Part shown: positions 62,501-64,000 of the stretch, piece by piece
How the letters are laid out: each line of letters begins with the position of its first letter
Numbering within the stretch: the stretch's first letter is position 1
DNA from: Agaricus subrufescens
Taxonomy: Eukaryota; Basidiomycota; Agaricomycetes; Agaricales; Agaricaceae
Direction: 5' to 3'
Length of the DNA stretch: 64,000 nt
Assembly: GCA_029945375.1 (NCBI GenBank)
Contig: CM057064.1
Span: forward strand, 558,001-622,000
The notes under the pieces: model-generated
Told to the model about the DNA's origin: nothing
The model's database searches: none
What the model saw: only the letters and a program-made list of their open reading frames with translations
Position numbers and translations under genes: made by a program

Positions 62501-64000
62501 GATTTTCAATCTGGAGGCCAACAGGACCTGGGAACTTGTTGATTTGCCTCCTGGAAAGAAGGTAGTCAACTCTGAATGGGTATTCAAGGTTAAAAGGCAT
62601 GCCAATGGCTCAATTGAGCGCTATAGGGCTCGCCTTGTTGCTAAAGGCTTCTCCCAGCATCCAGGCTTCAATTACACTGAGGTTTTTGCTCCTACATTCC
62701 GCCCTGCCTCCCTGCACCTCATTGTAGCCTTGGCTGCAAGAGAAGGCTTCAAAATGCGCTCCGTTGACATCTCTTCTGCCTTTACCTATGGGGAACTCGA
62801 AGAGGAGATCTACATGAGACAACCAGAAGGCTACCACACTGGGGGACCTAATATGGTCTTTAGGCTCCGAAAATCGCTCTATGGCCTTAAGCAGGCTGCC
62901 AGACAATGGAGCAAGAAGCTCAGAAGTGTCCTAGAGGGTATTGGCTACTCCAGACTTCGCTCCGACAACTCTATCTACATTTATTCCAAGGGAGACATCA
63001 AGGTCATAGTGCCTGTCTTCATTGATGATATAACTCTGGTGTCTAAAAGCGATTCTGCTGTCTCTGCTGCTGTCTCTGAGCTGTCTAGCCACTTCAAACT
63101 GCAAGATCTCAGGTCTACCACTCTGCTACTAGGTATTCAGGTGAAGCAGGACCGTTCTAAGCACACTATTTCGCTCTCACAAGAGCACTACATCAAGGAG
63201 CTGCTAGAATGATTCCATATGGATGATTCCAACTCCCTTTCCACCCCTCTGCCTCCTGGATCTGAGCTCTCTGACATTGTGCCCTCTCTCGAGGAGCAGG
63301 CTGAGATGAAGTCAGTTCCTTATCTCTCTGCTGTAGGTGCCCTGTAGTATCTTGCCACCATGACTTGTCCTGACATTGCCTATGCAGTCTCCTACCTTGG
63401 GAGATTCAATCATAACCCTGCTCCTGCCCATTGGCTTGCAGTGAAGCATTTACTTTGCTATTTAGAGGGCACCCTGCACTACCAGCTTGTCTACAGAGGT
63501 GGTGACTCTGGGGAACTGTTTACCACCTATTCTGACGCCTCTCACGGCGGCTGCAAGGCCACAGGTCGAGCTACAGGTGGATATGTGACCATTGTCTCTG
63601 GTGCTGCTGTGGGCTGGTCCTCAAAGCGTCAGCCCTTTGTGACTCTCTCAAGCACTGAGGCCGAGTTTGTGGCTGCTGTTGAGGCTGGAAAGGAGATCAA
63701 GTGGACTAGGAACATTCTCAGTGAGTTTGGCTACCCCCAGACACTTGCTTTGACTTTATTTGTTGATAACAAGGCTGGAATCAGTGTGGCAAAGAATCCT
63801 GAGCACCATGGGCGCATGAAACACCTGGATCTTTGGTTCTACTGGCTCTGGGAGGCTGTAGAAGAAGGATTATTGATCCCCTCTATGTTTCTACTGATCA
63901 GCAAGTGGCAGACATTCTGACCAAGGCTGTAGCACCAAAGGTGATTGATTTTGCTGTCCCGCTATTGGGACTTGGACACTAGACTGCTTGGATCAAGGGG
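59504..64000 (+). mobile_element. Copia-A copy A9, near-complete internal region
   Basis: PBS, leader (59517-59638), the whole gag-pol reading region and the start of the polypurine tract (ggatcaagggg at the window edge). The 3' LTR lies outside. This is the only copy in the window with gag through RNase H uninterrupted by other elements. Confidence 0.93.
59639..63982 (+). pseudogene. Copia-A A9 gag-pol polyprotein, about 1,448 codons with several breaks
   Basis: Starts ATG 59639. Order: gag (MASGSPAFVKLNGENYATWS), knuckle CDFCGRTSHKVANC, protease LADTGATSHM (about codon 325), pre-integrase HHNYADVRS/CEPCLAGK, integrase core (LQDNKGGEYMSKAF), C-region EKCIFIGYPTGYKGWKFY, Pro-rich linker, RT (NYTEVFAPTF, VDISSAFTYGE, FIDDITLV), RNase H (TYSDASHGG, LSSTEAEFVAA). 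Breaks: TGA 59962-59964 (was CGA), 1-nt loss near 60370 after the knuckle, TGA at about 61701, TGA at about 63210 (was CGA), TAG near 63345, and a small deletion near 63870. Integrase LQDNKG differs from LQDDKG elsewhere, at a possible catalytic position. Confidence 0.92.

Overview
The window is a 64 kb block built almost entirely of nested retrotransposons. No host protein gene, rRNA gene or CRISPR array could be supported. The element types point to a filamentous basidiomycete, probably an Agaricomycete (inference): the non-LTR elements look Tad1-like (APE-type endonuclease, RT with an FVDD box, C-terminal Cys/His zinc motif, ORF1 with CCHC knuckles), and the LTR elements are Ty1/copia type (gag-protease-integrase-RT-RNase H). 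All element names below are my own labels.

Building blocks. (1) Copia-A: LTR of 317 bp, about 1,448 codons, copies A1 to A9. (2) Copia-B: LTR of about 272-296 bp, a related but distinct family, copies B1 to B5. Both have a primer-binding site matching the anticodon arm of initiator tRNA-Met directly after the 5' LTR. (3) An 8.06 kb LINE with two ORFs: copy 1 (1-2587, cut by the window edge), copy 2 (23425-31485, nearly intact) and copy 3 (33013-41079, decayed). (4) HL ('half-LINE') elements of about 2.2 kb, which encode only an ORF1-like zinc-knuckle protein and end in poly(A): HL-I (four copies), HL-II (three copies) and an older HL-III. (5) HL-S, a 1.4 kb short element with no conserved ORF. 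(6) A 249 bp TG...CA element with 5-bp target duplications that carries a complete tRNA-Cys(GCA)-like gene (three copies).

Layout. 1-6391: LINE-1 joined to copia A1, which is inserted in copia B1. 6392-19017: one old HL-III split by HL-II#1, a solo B LTR and a complete copia B3; B3 is itself split by HL-I#1 and HL-I#2. 19018-23276: copia-A pieces in both orientations, with HL-S#1 and a tRNA-LTR element. 23277-33012: copia B4 carrying LINE-2 and a second tRNA-LTR. 33013-45194: LINE-3, the third tRNA-LTR, and copia B5 with the intact HL-I#3. 45195-57194: copia A6, A7 and A8 with HL-II#2, HL-S#2 and HL-II#3. 57195-64000: HL-I#4 inserted in the LTR of copia A9, an almost complete copy.

How they work together. 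The LINE, HL and HL-S share a 5'-terminal block (CTTCTTGA...AACCAC(C/T)ACCTTCC) and a 3' end (...CGCGTTATGGC...CCATTGATTACA then poly(A)), and all make 14-16 bp target duplications. I infer a layered parasitism in which the LINE ORF2 enzyme mobilises HL, and both mobilise HL-S. Most reading frames were broken by CGA-to-TGA changes, the mark of CpG deamination.
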